Assembly: GCF_018129685.1 (NCBI RefSeq)
Contig: NZ_JAFCLG010000025.1
Coordinates: forward strand, 1-64,000
Length of the DNA: 64,000 nucleotides
Direction: 5' to 3'
Source: Bradyrhizobium manausense
GTDB taxonomy: Bacteria; Pseudomonadota; Alphaproteobacteria; Rhizobiales; Xanthobacteraceae
Below, piece after piece: positions 23,763 to 31,447 of this stretch (positions are counted from its first letter, which is position 1; each line of letters opens with the position of its first letter). The position numbers were made by a program, and so were the translations under genes. The notes under the pieces are model-generated. The model searched no databases, was not told where the DNA came from, and saw only the letters and a program-made list of their open reading frames with translations.

Positions 23763-24155
23763 TGACCGCCTCTGTGAAACGGCAGCCGCCAACTTGGTAT
23801 GAAGAGGACGCCGCACGTCATTTGAGTTCAGAAGTGAACAAAGGAACTTTCGGTATTCCGAGGGTGCAAACGGCTTCAGCGATTCTGCGGCACGGTTGCC
23901 GCAGACCATAGGCCTTGCCTGCGCTAGATTGCCAGAAATTCCCGTCTATACGTGTAGCGGAAGCCGGAAAGTGCGCATGACGGAACACGCCCTCCGGTCG
24001 GCCTTGCCTCAACATTGGTTGCTCCGACGCCAGCAATCGACGGATTTTCAGGATTACGAAAACGAGTCTATCGCACGGCCCGAAGGGTCGGCTCACTTGG
24101 AGCAGTCGGATCGAGTTTGCGGCGGGGCGTGTGTTCGACGGCCCGCCGCAACGAC

Positions 24156-24497
24156 TTACTCGACTTCCTGAATCACGGCGCGCGTTTCAGGGTCGACCAG
24201 CATCACGCGCTCGCCGGAATAGACGTAGCGGTATTTGGTGAGCGACGGACCCCACTCGGTCGGCACCGCCTCGAGTTCGACGTCGCGCGGCACCGGTGAA
24301 CCTACTCCGATCTTCTCCCGGGTCTCGACCGGACGAATCTTGTGCTCGGTGACGTAGGTCCGGATCTTCGTGCGGTATTCGGGCTCGATCTGCACGGCGC
24401 CGGAGTGTCCCGTTCCTGTCGTCGTAACGACGGTCGTCTGAGCGAATGCGCTCGTCGAAACCAGTACCGCGGCGGAAATCAGCAGCAACTTCTTCAT
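24156..24497 (-). CDS. DUF1236 domain protein (short form)
   Basis: The product is 113 residues from ATG 24497 with GGAGAACG upstream. Signal peptide MKKLLLISAAVLVSTSAFAQ, then one DUF1236 unit: TYVTEHKIRPVETREKIGVG, SPVPRDVELEAVPTEWG and YVYSGERVMLVDPETRAVIQ. It is the short relative of the protein at 21642-22733. It is exported; the function is unknown. Its promoter region overlaps that of the divergent gene at 24641, and both carry GGAAC elements. Confidence 0.85.
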   Translation of the reverse strand: MKKLLLISAAVLVSTSAFAQTTVVTTTGTGHSGAVQIEPEYRTKIRTYVTEHKIRPVETREKIGVGSPVPRDVELEAVPTEWGPSLTKYRYVYSGERVMLVDPETRAVIQEVE

Positions 24498-24535
24498 CAC
24501 GTTCTCCTCGCCGCTGGATGCGGCGCGCAGCGAAG

Positions 24536-24560
24536 AACCTGGCGACCGCAGCAATGTTCC
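24536..24560 (-). promoter_or_regulatory. EcfG-like promoter of the short DUF1236 gene
   Basis: Minus strand: GGAAC (24560-24556), 16 bases, GGTT (24539-24536). The same one-base deviation occurs in the promoter of the long DUF1236 gene. Confidence 0.55.
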
Positions 24561-24568
24561 TCGTGCCA

Positions 24569-24594
24569 GGAACCAATTGCCGCTTTTTCCCGTT
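24569..24594 (+). promoter_or_regulatory. EcfG-type promoter, divergent from the DUF1236 promoter
   Basis: GGAAC (24569-24573), 17 bases, CGTT (24591-24594): exact consensus elements. ATG 24641 follows 46 bases later. The two divergent -35 boxes are only 8 bases apart. Confidence 0.72.
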
Positions 24595-24640
24595 AGCGTC
24601 CGCCCGTGGATATGCTGCGGGAAAAATTGGAGGAGACGAT

Positions 24641-24874
24641 ATGACCTTTAAGACCCTTGCCGCCGCGACGTTGATCGCGGCCTTCGTGACACCGGCGTTC
24701 GCGGCCGACGAATTCTACGTCGTGCAGGATGCGAAGACGAAGCATTGCACCATCGTCGACAAGAAGCCCGTTGACACGACCACGACGGTCGTGAGCCCGT
24801 CCGGCACGATCTACAAGACGCGTACGGAAGCCGAAGCCGGGATGAAGACCGTCAAGGTCTGCTCCTCAAACTAA
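24641..24874 (+). CDS. Small secreted protein, EcfG-type promoter
   Basis: The product is 77 residues from ATG 24641 with GGAGGAG upstream. Signal peptide MTFKTLAAATLIAAFVTPAF-AA, then DEFYVVQDAKTKHCTIVDKK and a C-terminal MKTVKVCSSN, with two cysteines that could pair. I recognise it as a common small Bradyrhizobium periplasmic protein of unknown function. It is followed by a 26-residue membrane peptide gene. Confidence 0.78.
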   Translation: MTFKTLAAATLIAAFVTPAFAADEFYVVQDAKTKHCTIVDKKPVDTTTTVVSPSGTIYKTRTEAEAGMKTVKVCSSN

Positions 24875-24898
24875 CCGCAGAAACCGAAGGAGACGAAA

Positions 24899-24979
24899 AT
24901 GCCCGTCCTCATTCTGTGGGCCGTGCCCGCCGTTCTTTTCGTCGGCGGCGGCATTTACCTGATCGGTCACATGCACTGA
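24899..24979 (+). CDS. 26-residue single-span membrane peptide
   Basis: ATG 24899 has a clear AAGGAG site upstream and the frame ends at TGA 24977-24979. The peptide MPVLILWAVPAVLFVGGGIY (then LIGHMH) is a single membrane helix with a histidine-containing tail. It lies 24 bases after the preceding stop, so it should share the EcfG-driven transcript. Function unknown. Confidence 0.65.
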   Translation: MPVLILWAVPAVLFVGGGIYLIGHMH

Positions 24980-25042
24980 TCGCGGTCGTGACGGTGGAGA
25001 GGCTCGCCGAATTGCGGCGACCTCTTCACCGTAGCCCGCGTC

Positions 25043-25408
25043 CTACGCTGCCCTGGAGCCGAGGCCGCCAAGCGGCATGCAGCGCGTCCTGCTGATGTGC
25101 CCGGCATCGTCGAACCAGAATTTCGTACGCACGGTGTTGCCGTCGTAATCCCGGTAGTCCAGGACGACGCAATCGTCTTCGGGCAGCACCTCATGGAGCT
25201 CGAAAGCGTCCGGCGTTGCGGCTCGCAGCTTGCTTGGCCAATACCTAAGCAGGCCGCTACGACCGACGAAATGTCCTCCGTCACAACAATCCAGCGTCGC
25301 CCGATTGGCGTAGAGCTCCAACAGATCCACCAGGCGTCGCTGGCGGCAAGCATCTAGCCAATCGATCACGACCGCGACAGGGTCGAAATCAGTTCCCAAA
25401 CCCGACAT
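25043..25408 (-). CDS. SnoaL-like / NTF2-fold protein
   Basis: The product is 121 residues from ATG 25408. The pattern AVVIDWLDACRQRRLVDLLE, LYANRATLDCCDGGHFVG and ELHEVLPEDDCVVLDYRDYD matches SnoaL-like NTF2-fold proteins, which form a cone-shaped pocket and include both enzymes and ligand-binding proteins. No catalytic set can be assigned. It stands alone between the small stress genes and the sensor kinase. Confidence 0.72.
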   Translation of the reverse strand: MSGLGTDFDPVAVVIDWLDACRQRRLVDLLELYANRATLDCCDGGHFVGRSGLLRYWPSKLRAATPDAFELHEVLPEDDCVVLDYRDYDGNTVRTKFWFDDAGHISRTRCMPLGGLGSRAA

Positions 25409-25495
25409 ATTCCACCTCGCGTATTGTCCCCGGTGGCATGTGTTGGTTAGAGCGAGCGGGTTGAACGCTGTATGAACCGCCGGTTCTGCTCCTGT

Positions 25496-26821
25496 TTAGG
25501 ATTGGTCAAGCGTCGCGGGATGGATCGGAAGACTGCAGCGTATTGTCGTGCGCCCGTTCTCTCGCGAAAGCTCAAGCTTGCCGTCGAGTGCACGAACGCG
25601 TTCCGACATGCCAGTCAGGCCCCGACCGAATTTAAGATCTGGAAGCAAGGGGCCGTCATCTGCGACCGCGATTCGTAGATTTTCGCCGTCGATCAGCGCC
25701 GAAATCTCCATGTCAGACGCGTTCGCGTGGCGCACCACGTTCGTGACGCCTTCCTGCATCACGCGGTAACTCGTCTGCGACAACACGCCGTCGAGGGCAT
25801 CGAGATCGCGTCCGATATTCGACCGGATCCGTAAGCTTGGCACTTGTTTGCGCGCGTCGCGCAACAGCGCATCGAGGCTCCCGGACAGACCTAGTTCCTC
25901 GAGATAGAGCGGGCTCAAGCCCTGCAGGATACGCTTGTTGGCCTGCTGCAGGGCTTCGGCTGCCTCGACGAGGCCTTGCGATGGCGCGCTGCGCTCGGAC
26001 GCGCTTTCTGAGAGCACCGCCACGTTGGCCCGGATAGCAAAAAGCAGAGGGCCCATCTCGTCGTGAAGTTCTCGCGCGATCCGACGGCGCTCCTCGTCCT
26101 GCAGCGAGACGAGCTTACGCAAGAGATCTCGGTTGTCGCGACTTAGCTGCTTCAAGGTCGCAGCGAGTTGGTTGGCCTCTCGGCAGTACCCACGAATCTC
26201 AGGTGGACCAGTAAGCGGAATGACCGCATCGTAGGCGCCTTCGCGCATCCGGGTGAGGCCGGCACCGAGCCGCTCCATCGGGCGGATCGTCCTTCCGGCG
26301 ACCAGATGCGCGCCGAACGCCGCAAACAGCATCGGCAGCGAGCCCGTCGAGACGATCGCCAGAAAGCCCATCCACTTTTCCCAGATGTCGGCCGACAGGT
26401 CCGGGGTGAACACGATGGCGCCGACCCGAGCATTGCCGATGTCAACTGGATAGCTCTTCGCGAGGTCAGGAATGGCGAGGTTGGAGACGAACCAGGCCGG
26501 AACTCTACCGCCTTGAGAGCGCGCGGTGTGCGCAGGCGCAGCCGTACCCGCAGGAAGATACCCGACCGCCTCGACGTTCCCGAGATTGGTGCCGAAAGCG
26601 TCGAGCGTCTCCTCGGGATTTCGGGAAGCCTTCAGGGCCGCGTTGAGAGCGTTAGCGACCGCCCGCGCGGAGCCGGCTTCTTGCTCGTTTTCGTACTCGA
26701 ACTGGTCCGGCGAGAAGACGAGAAGCGCGACCCCTCCAGACATTAGTGCGCTGACGATCATGGCGGCGATCGGCAGCAACAGTCGCTGCCGGAAGGAAAG
26801 TACGTCCCAGATCTTGCGCAA
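25496..26821 (-). CDS. NarX/DegS-type sensor histidine kinase (HisKA_3)
   Basis: The product is 441 residues. Two membrane helices (about 13-36 and 150-176) bracket a periplasmic domain of about 110 residues. A HAMP-like linker and coiled coil lead to HisKA_3 with phospho-acceptor H253 (RRRIARELHDEMGP) and a HATPase domain (EGVTNVVRHANA, VADDGP, GLTGMSERVRALDGKLEL). It is divergently arranged with the NarL-type regulator at 26915, its likely partner. A GGAAC-N16-AGTT element (26871-26895) suggests EcfG control of the kinase. The periplasmic ligand is unknown. Confidence 0.9.
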   Translation of the reverse strand: MRKIWDVLSFRQRLLLPIAAMIVSALMSGGVALLVFSPDQFEYENEQEAGSARAVANALNAALKASRNPEETLDAFGTNLGNVEAVGYLPAGTAAPAHTARSQGGRVPAWFVSNLAIPDLAKSYPVDIGNARVGAIVFTPDLSADIWEKWMGFLAIVSTGSLPMLFAAFGAHLVAGRTIRPMERLGAGLTRMREGAYDAVIPLTGPPEIRGYCREANQLAATLKQLSRDNRDLLRKLVSLQDEERRRIARELHDEMGPLLFAIRANVAVLSESASERSAPSQGLVEAAEALQQANKRILQGLSPLYLEELGLSGSLDALLRDARKQVPSLRIRSNIGRDLDALDGVLSQTSYRVMQEGVTNVVRHANASDMEISALIDGENLRIAVADDGPLLPDLKFGRGLTGMSERVRALDGKLELSRENGRTTIRCSLPIHPATLDQS

Positions 26822-26870
26822 TTCGTGCTCCTTCGAGCATTGTGCTCTATCTTCGGGTCGAGCAATTTTG

Positions 26871-26895
26871 AACTAAAGACGCCCCCCGACGTTCC
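26871..26895 (-). promoter_or_regulatory. EcfG-like promoter candidate of the sensor kinase
   Basis: Minus strand: GGAAC (26895-26891), 16 bases, AGTT (26874-26871). One deviation in the -10 element; 49 bases upstream of the kinase start codon. Confidence 0.45.
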
Positions 26896-26914
26896 TGTCG
26901 TGTGAATCGAGGAA

Positions 26915-27565
26915 GTGTTCGTGCAGGATAAGGCAAAATCGGTCGTTCGGGTGCTGATCGTCGATGACCATCCCGTGGTCGTATCGGGATGCCGCGCGCT
27001 TTTCGCATCGGACCCTTACTTCGAGATCGACGAGGCCTTCGACGCGAAGACGGGCCATCGGGCGTACCTGCAGAAGCATCCGGACGTGACCGTTGTGGAC
27101 CTCAGGCTCCCCGACCTGACAGGCTTTGAACTGACGCGTCGGATCCGCAAGGACGACCCGGCCGCTCGGATTGTCATGCTAAGCGTGAGCGACGATCCAG
27201 CCTTCGTGGCGCGCGCCGTGGAAATGGGCATCCAGGGATACGTATCTAAGAGTGACGATCCCAAAATCCTCGCCAAGGCGATCCGGAAGGTCGCGGCGGG
27301 CGAGCGCTTCGTCTCGCCGCGCTTAGCCGAAGCGACGACCTTCGCCGGCGCAGCGATCCAGGCCAGCCCTCTGACGCAGATGAGTGCACGCGAGCTCGAG
27401 ATACTGCGGCTGTTGGGGCGGGGCGACCGGATATCGGAAGTGGCATCCGGACTGGACGTCTCCTACAAGACCGTCGCGAACATCACCTCGGCGCTCAAGA
27501 CCAAGCTCGGCGCCAAAAACCACTCGGATCTCGTTAGGATCGCGGTCGAGATCGACCTGCACTGA
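26915..27565 (+). CDS. NarL/LuxR-family response regulator
   Basis: The product is 216 residues from GTG 26915, with GAGGAA just upstream. The receiver domain has the acidic pair in VLIVDDHPVVV, phospho-acceptor D62 (VVDLRLPDLTG) and the conserved Lys in GYVSKSDDP. The C-terminal LuxR helix-turn-helix reads LTQMSARELEILRLLGRGDR and ISEVASGLDVSYKTVANITS. It is transcribed away from the sensor kinase and presumably accepts its phosphate. Targets are unknown; the surrounding small envelope genes are candidates. Confidence 0.92.
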   Translation: MFVQDKAKSVVRVLIVDDHPVVVSGCRALFASDPYFEIDEAFDAKTGHRAYLQKHPDVTVVDLRLPDLTGFELTRRIRKDDPAARIVMLSVSDDPAFVARAVEMGIQGYVSKSDDPKILAKAIRKVAAGERFVSPRLAEATTFAGAAIQASPLTQMSARELEILRLLGRGDRISEVASGLDVSYKTVANITSALKTKLGAKNHSDLVRIAVEIDLH

Positions 27566-27575
27566 CAGCAGCCGC

Positions 27576-27887
27576 TCAACTCGTCCCTTCGCGCATCCTC
27601 CGGAACGACGCGGCGATCCATGAGCGCACAGCGAGGATTGTCGTCCAGAGCTTCGCAAACCACGGAATGATCAGCAGCTTCGGCTTGACAATGATGAAGA
27701 GCCGCTCGACCAGGAATAGGCTGAGCAAATAGCACGTCACGATCATGGCCGTCCCCGCGATCCAGTGACCTTCGCCGGCAACCGCGACCGCGACCAATTT
27801 CAATGGTTCTACCGTCGCCATCGGCACCGCCAACAAAAGCAGCGATTGGTAAGGTCCGAGATTTTCGATCCGCTGTCTGAGGCTCAT
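27576..27887 (-). CDS. Small inner-membrane protein
   Basis: The product is 103 residues from ATG 27887 (an upstream start at 27914 is possible). Two hydrophobic segments (LLLLAVPMATVEPLKLVAVA and WIAGTAMIVTCYLLSLFLVE) are followed by FIIVKPKLLIIPWFAKLW and a basic tail. I have the impression that it recurs in Bradyrhizobium; the function is unknown. A GGAAC-N17-CGTT element lies immediately before the start, so the message may be nearly leaderless. Confidence 0.68.
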   Translation of the reverse strand: MSLRQRIENLGPYQSLLLLAVPMATVEPLKLVAVAVAGEGHWIAGTAMIVTCYLLSLFLVERLFIIVKPKLLIIPWFAKLWTTILAVRSWIAASFRRMREGTS

Positions 27888-27894
27888 GAGCAAC

Positions 27895-27920
27895 AACGGC
27901 GCAACGAAAGGCAACGTTCC
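27895..27920 (-). promoter_or_regulatory. EcfG-type promoter, minus strand
   Basis: Minus strand: GGAAC (27920-27916), 17 bases, CGTT (27898-27895). Exact elements, but ATG 27887 follows after only 7 bases, so either the transcript is leaderless or translation starts further in. Confidence 0.5.
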
Positions 27921-27926
27921 ATCGTC

Positions 27927-27951
27927 GGAACACTTGCCACTTTATCCCGTT
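27927..27951 (+). promoter_or_regulatory. EcfG-type promoter of the PRC-barrel gene
   Basis: GGAAC (27927-27931), 16 bases, CGTT (27948-27951), exact. ATG 27984 follows after 32 bases. It is back-to-back with the minus-strand element at 27895-27920. Confidence 0.72.
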
Positions 27952-27983
27952 GGATCGGACAATATGGATCGAGGAGTTTGTAT

Positions 27984-28379
27984 ATGAAGAACAATCTCGC
28001 AATCGGGTGCCTGCTGGCCGCAACGATGGCAACCAGCGCATTCGCCGCGACCACCGTGCTGAACGCGGCGCCGACCGAAAGTTGGACAGTGACGAACTAC
28101 TACAAGAAGGCCGTGTACGACCCTAAGGAGAGCAAGATCGGCGACGTTGACGACGTACTCGTCGACAAATCGGGCAAGATCACGGGACTGGTTATCGGGG
28201 TTGGCGGATTTCTCGGCGCCGGCGAGAAGGATGTCATCGTGCCGTTCACCGCGGTCAAGACCGCGAAGAAGAACGACAAGTGGTGGCTGACCCTCGACGA
28301 AACCAAGGACGACCTGAAGGGCGCCCCAGGTTTCAAGTACGATCGCGCCAGCACCACCTGGGTGCCGGAAAAGAAATAG
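27984..28379 (+). CDS. Exported PRC-barrel domain protein
   Basis: The product is 131 residues from ATG 27984 with GAGGAG upstream. Signal peptide MKNNLAIGCLLAATMATSAF-AA. The mature part is a PRC-barrel: NYYKKAVYDPKESKIGDVDD, VLVDKSGKITGLVIGVGGFL and EKDVIVPFTAVKT. Exported PRC-barrel proteins are frequent general-stress genes in rhizobia, and the promoter here fits that. Downstream an AGCGAGC/GCTCGCT hairpin (28399-28423) may end transcription. Confidence 0.88.
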   Translation: MKNNLAIGCLLAATMATSAFAATTVLNAAPTESWTVTNYYKKAVYDPKESKIGDVDDVLVDKSGKITGLVIGVGGFLGAGEKDVIVPFTAVKTAKKNDKWWLTLDETKDDLKGAPGFKYDRASTTWVPEKK

Positions 28380-28398
28380 TCGGTCGGTCGCCGCGGAG

Positions 28399-28423
28399 AG
28401 CGAGCGGGGCTTTGACGCTCGCT
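28399..28423 (+). terminator. Possible hairpin terminator after the PRC-barrel gene
   Basis: A 7-bp stem AGCGAGC / GCTCGCT with an 11-base loop, 20 bases after the stop. There is no T-run, so it may be only a transcript-stabilising hairpin. Confidence 0.35.
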
Positions 28424-28536
28424 GTCCAATCCAGGAGGGGGTGGCTCGACCCGTTGGCGCACCCTCCGCTTAGAAGCCATCCACGATGCCAGCGAGGCGT
28501 GCTCCGCTTCTTGGCGCAACCATTGAAGTAGGGAAC

Positions 28537-29699
28537 GTGAAACGGGCAACTCCAAGCGTGAGCCGAAAGAAACCGAGCGGGTTAAAGTCGATCGATTCCA
28601 AGGAGAAGGCCCCGGCGAAACCGGGGCATAAGCCGTTGCCGCTTGGATCGGACGCACGCAAGAATGCGCGCGTCGTGTTTGCTTTGGCGATCGTCGCACT
28701 CTCCCTGTGGACCGCCGCGGGCTTCCTCTCCGCGTTGATATGGGCCACCATATTGGCAATTTCTCTGTGGCCTCTTTACGTATCGTTCGTTGTCGCGTGA
28801 CGTCGAGCCCGTCCGGCTGGGCCGCGTTCGCATTCACGTTTTTCGTTGCCGTCATCCTGTTCACGCCGATGTCGCTCGCGATCTACCAAGTGGCGCAGCA
28901 GAGCGGGGAGATCGCGGGTTGGCTGAAGAAGGCCCGCGAGAGCGGCATCGAGGTGCCCGATTGGATCGCCCGCCTTCCGATCGCGGCGGAGATCGCGCAG
29001 CAGTGGTGGCGCGCCAACCTTTCGGACCCGCAGGCCGCGGCCGGCTGGTTGAAGGCCATCAGCGCCGACAGCGCGTCGGATCTCTTCAATACTTTGGGCG
29101 GTCAGTTGCTGCATCGCTTGTTCATGCTGCTGTTTTCGCTGGTCGCGCTCTTCGTTCTTCTCAGCAACGGCCGATCGGTCGCGAGCCGCTTTCTGGAGAC
29201 GAGCGAAAGAATCCTGGGCCATCCCGGCGAAGGCGTGGTCGAGAAGATCGTCGATTCCATTCGCGGCACTGTGAATGGCACCGTCGTGGTCGCGGTCGGC
29301 GAGGGGCTCTTGATAGGCGTCGGGTATCTCGTTGCGGGCGTGCCGAATGCCGTCATGTTCACTATATTCACGACCGCATTCGCGATGCTTCCCTTCGGTG
29401 CCTGGGCCGCTTTCTCCGCGGCGGCGCTCACCTTGATATCGAACGGAAACGAAGCCGCGGCCGCGGGCGTATTCTGCTGGGGGGCGGTCATCATGCTCGC
29501 CGGCGATCATTTCGTCTGGCCGGTGCTTGTCGGGGGTTCGGCTCGCCTGCCTTTTCTTTTGGCTTTCGTCGGGATCTTCGGCGGCCTGGCGGCCTTCGGA
29601 CTTATCGGCCTATTCCTCGGTCCGGTCGTGATGGCGGCCCTTTTGATGGTGTGGCGTGAATGGATCTTTCGCCCTGTCGCAGCGAACCAGTTCGACTAA
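28537..29699 (+). pseudogene. AI-2E family permease, split by a frameshift
   Basis: From GTG 28537 the frame encodes a basic lead and the first membrane helices (FALAIVALSLWTAAGFLSAL, IWATILAISLWPLY), ending in TGA near 28800. The rest of an AI-2E (PF01594) permease follows in another frame: AAFAFTFFVAVILFTPMSLA, VEKIVDSIRGTVNGTVVVAV, GLLIGVGYLVAGVPNAVMFT and LPFLLAFVGIFGGLAAFGLI. The junction around 28780-28800 looks like a one-base shift, perhaps with a small loss. Members of this family are roughly 350 residues, which matches the sum. Substrates are varied (ions or small molecules rather than AI-2 in most cases). It is either a pseudogene or an assembly error. Confidence 0.75.
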
Positions 29700-29757
29700 A
29701 CCGGGCGCGAATACGCTGCGTGGCCCCCCAAGGTGTGACGTAAGCGGTTACCGGCAC

Positions 29758-29782
29758 GGAACATTCCGGTCGGAGATTGGTT
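29758..29782 (+). promoter_or_regulatory. EcfG-like promoter of the TAXI protein gene
   Basis: GGAAC (29758-29762), 16 bases, GGTT (29779-29782). ATG 29838 follows after 55 bases. The same -10 variant is seen at both DUF1236 promoters. Confidence 0.5.
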
Positions 29783-29837
29783 CGCTCCTGTTCTCCGCGG
29801 CGCGCCTTAGCGGGCGGCTGTTCTGACGGGGTTGCCG

Positions 29838-31244
29838 ATGTCGCCGCCCAATCATCCGATCCGGAGCGCCCACGATCGACGCCAACGAAGGCTCTTAGTC
29901 GTGTTGGCCGTAGGATTCGTCGTTTTCGGCGCCGCTGCAGGCGCCCTATTCTACGTGTCGCAACCTGAGACCCTGCGGATCGCGGTCGGGCCCGCGGACA
30001 GCGACGATCATCAATTGGTGGAGGCGATGGCCGAGGCTTTCGGCGACGAAAGCAGGACCGTCCGGCTCTCCCCGATCACGACCGGGGGAGCGGTCGAATC
30101 CTTGGCTCTGCTCGGCGCCGGCAAAGCCGACCTTGCGATAGGGCGCGGCGACCTCGGTATGCCGGCCCATGCACAGACACTGGCGGTCCTCCGCAAGAAC
30201 TACGCCGTCCTTTGGTCGCCTACCGGGGCGCAGACGAAAGGCTCGAAGAAAAAGGCCGCCGGAAAGGTCGGAGAGATCGCCGATCTGGCGGGCCGCAAGG
30301 TCGCCATCATCGGAAGGACCGGAGCCAACCTCGAATTGCTGCGCACCATCCTCGTCGCCTCAGGAGTGGATCCGGACAAGGTCGCGACGATCCAATACGG
30401 CACCGAAGAAACCGAAAAGCTCGCCCAGGACGCGACTGTAGATGCTTACCTCGCCGTGGGCCCGCTCGACAGCCGGATCACCGTTGCCGCGATCGCTGCG
30501 ACATCGCGCTCGCGCGGCGCTCCGAAGTTTCTTCCGGTCGAAACATCCGAAGCCATCGCCCTAAAACACGCCCGCTACGAAGCCGAGGAGATCCCGGGCA
30601 GCATATTCAACGCGAACCCACCTTGGCCCGAGGACAAGGTGGAGACCATTAGCGTCAACCATCTCATACTGGCCAGGAAAGAACTTTCCGAAGCCAAGGT
30701 CGCGGCCTTCTATCGGCAGCTTTTCGCCGTCCGGGACGCGATCGCGCAGCGCGTCGCCGGCGCCGCGCACATCACGAAGCCCGAGACGGAGAAGGAAGCC
30801 GAGCCGGCAGTGCACCGGGGCGCGGCCGCGGTGATCAACGGCACCGAGCGGACCTTTCTGGACAAATACAGCGACTATTTTTGGTTCGCGCTGCTTCTCC
30901 TTTCCGGGATCGGTTCGGCCGCCGCCTGGCTGCGCCGCTATCTAAACCGGGACGACCGGGACGACACCACCAGCCATCGCAACCGCATTCTTGCCGTGGT
31001 CTCGGGGTTGCGCGATGCCGGGTCCGAACAGGACCTCCTGGTGTCGCAGCGCGAGGTCGATGCGATCATCGGTGAAGCCTTGAAACGCTACGATGACGGC
31101 GCGATCGAACAAGAAGACCTCGCGGCGTTCGGCCTGGTTCTCGAACTGTTCGATCATGCCCTCGCCGAACGGCGAGCTGCGCTGCAGGGCGATCCGGCTG
31201 ATCAAGCAAAAACTTCGGCGCCGACCCTTGCTTCTCGCCGGTAG
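29838..31244 (+). CDS. TAXI-family TRAP solute-binding protein, membrane-anchored
   Basis: The product is 468 residues from ATG 29838 (TTG 29832 in frame). An N-terminal membrane helix (LLVVLAVGFVVFGAAAGALF) precedes a TAXI solute-binding domain: LRIAVGPADSDDHQLVEAMA, GAVESLALLGAGKADLAIGR, LAGRKVAIIGRTGANLELLR and DAYLAVGPLDSRI. A second membrane helix (YFWFALLLLSGIGSAAAWLR, about residue 350) is followed by a cytoplasmic helical region of about 100 residues. Usual TAXI proteins are free periplasmic binders working with DctQM; no permease genes lie nearby. The double anchoring and cytoplasmic tail suggest sensing or signalling rather than simple uptake, which is inference. Confidence 0.85.
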   Translation: MSPPNHPIRSAHDRRQRRLLVVLAVGFVVFGAAAGALFYVSQPETLRIAVGPADSDDHQLVEAMAEAFGDESRTVRLSPITTGGAVESLALLGAGKADLAIGRGDLGMPAHAQTLAVLRKNYAVLWSPTGAQTKGSKKKAAGKVGEIADLAGRKVAIIGRTGANLELLRTILVASGVDPDKVATIQYGTEETEKLAQDATVDAYLAVGPLDSRITVAAIAATSRSRGAPKFLPVETSEAIALKHARYEAEEIPGSIFNANPPWPEDKVETISVNHLILARKELSEAKVAAFYRQLFAVRDAIAQRVAGAAHITKPETEKEAEPAVHRGAAAVINGTERTFLDKYSDYFWFALLLLSGIGSAAAWLRRYLNRDDRDDTTSHRNRILAVVSGLRDAGSEQDLLVSQREVDAIIGEALKRYDDGAIEQEDLAAFGLVLELFDHALAERRAALQGDPADQAKTSAPTLASRR

Positions 31245-31419
31245 CGAACCCGGCACAGCCTCTTGACGTCGCCGGCCTTGGTCGCCTTCAAACGCCCCGA
31301 AATCGGTCGAACCTTATCGCCGAATCGGCTTCCCCGGTGGTACACAGCGGTGGTCACAAATCGCGACCGGACTTTTCCAAATCCTTGCTTTCCGGCTGAT
31401 TTCGCGCAAACGGCGCTCT
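31245..31419. other. Spacer before the tRNA-like remnant
   Basis: Short non-coding stretch between the TAXI gene and the tRNA-Ser remnant. Overlapping open frames on both strands between 31.2 and 31.6 kb were judged spurious. Confidence 0.4.
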
Positions 31420-31447
31420 GTGGGAGAGAATCCCACTCTCTCCGCCA
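31420..31447 (+). other. tRNA-Ser 3'-end remnant, candidate attachment site
   Basis: GTGGG (31420-31424), a 7-base loop AGAGAAT, CCCAC (31432-31436), then TCTCTCC, G and CCA. This is the T-arm, the 3' acceptor strand, the discriminator and CCA of a serine-type tRNA. No 5' half of a tRNA is found upstream, and the T-loop has lost the TTC of TTCRANY. A displaced tRNA 3' end is the usual footprint of tyrosine-recombinase integration, and the sequence to the right (31.6-54.3 kb) is full of mobile debris. Confidence 0.55.
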
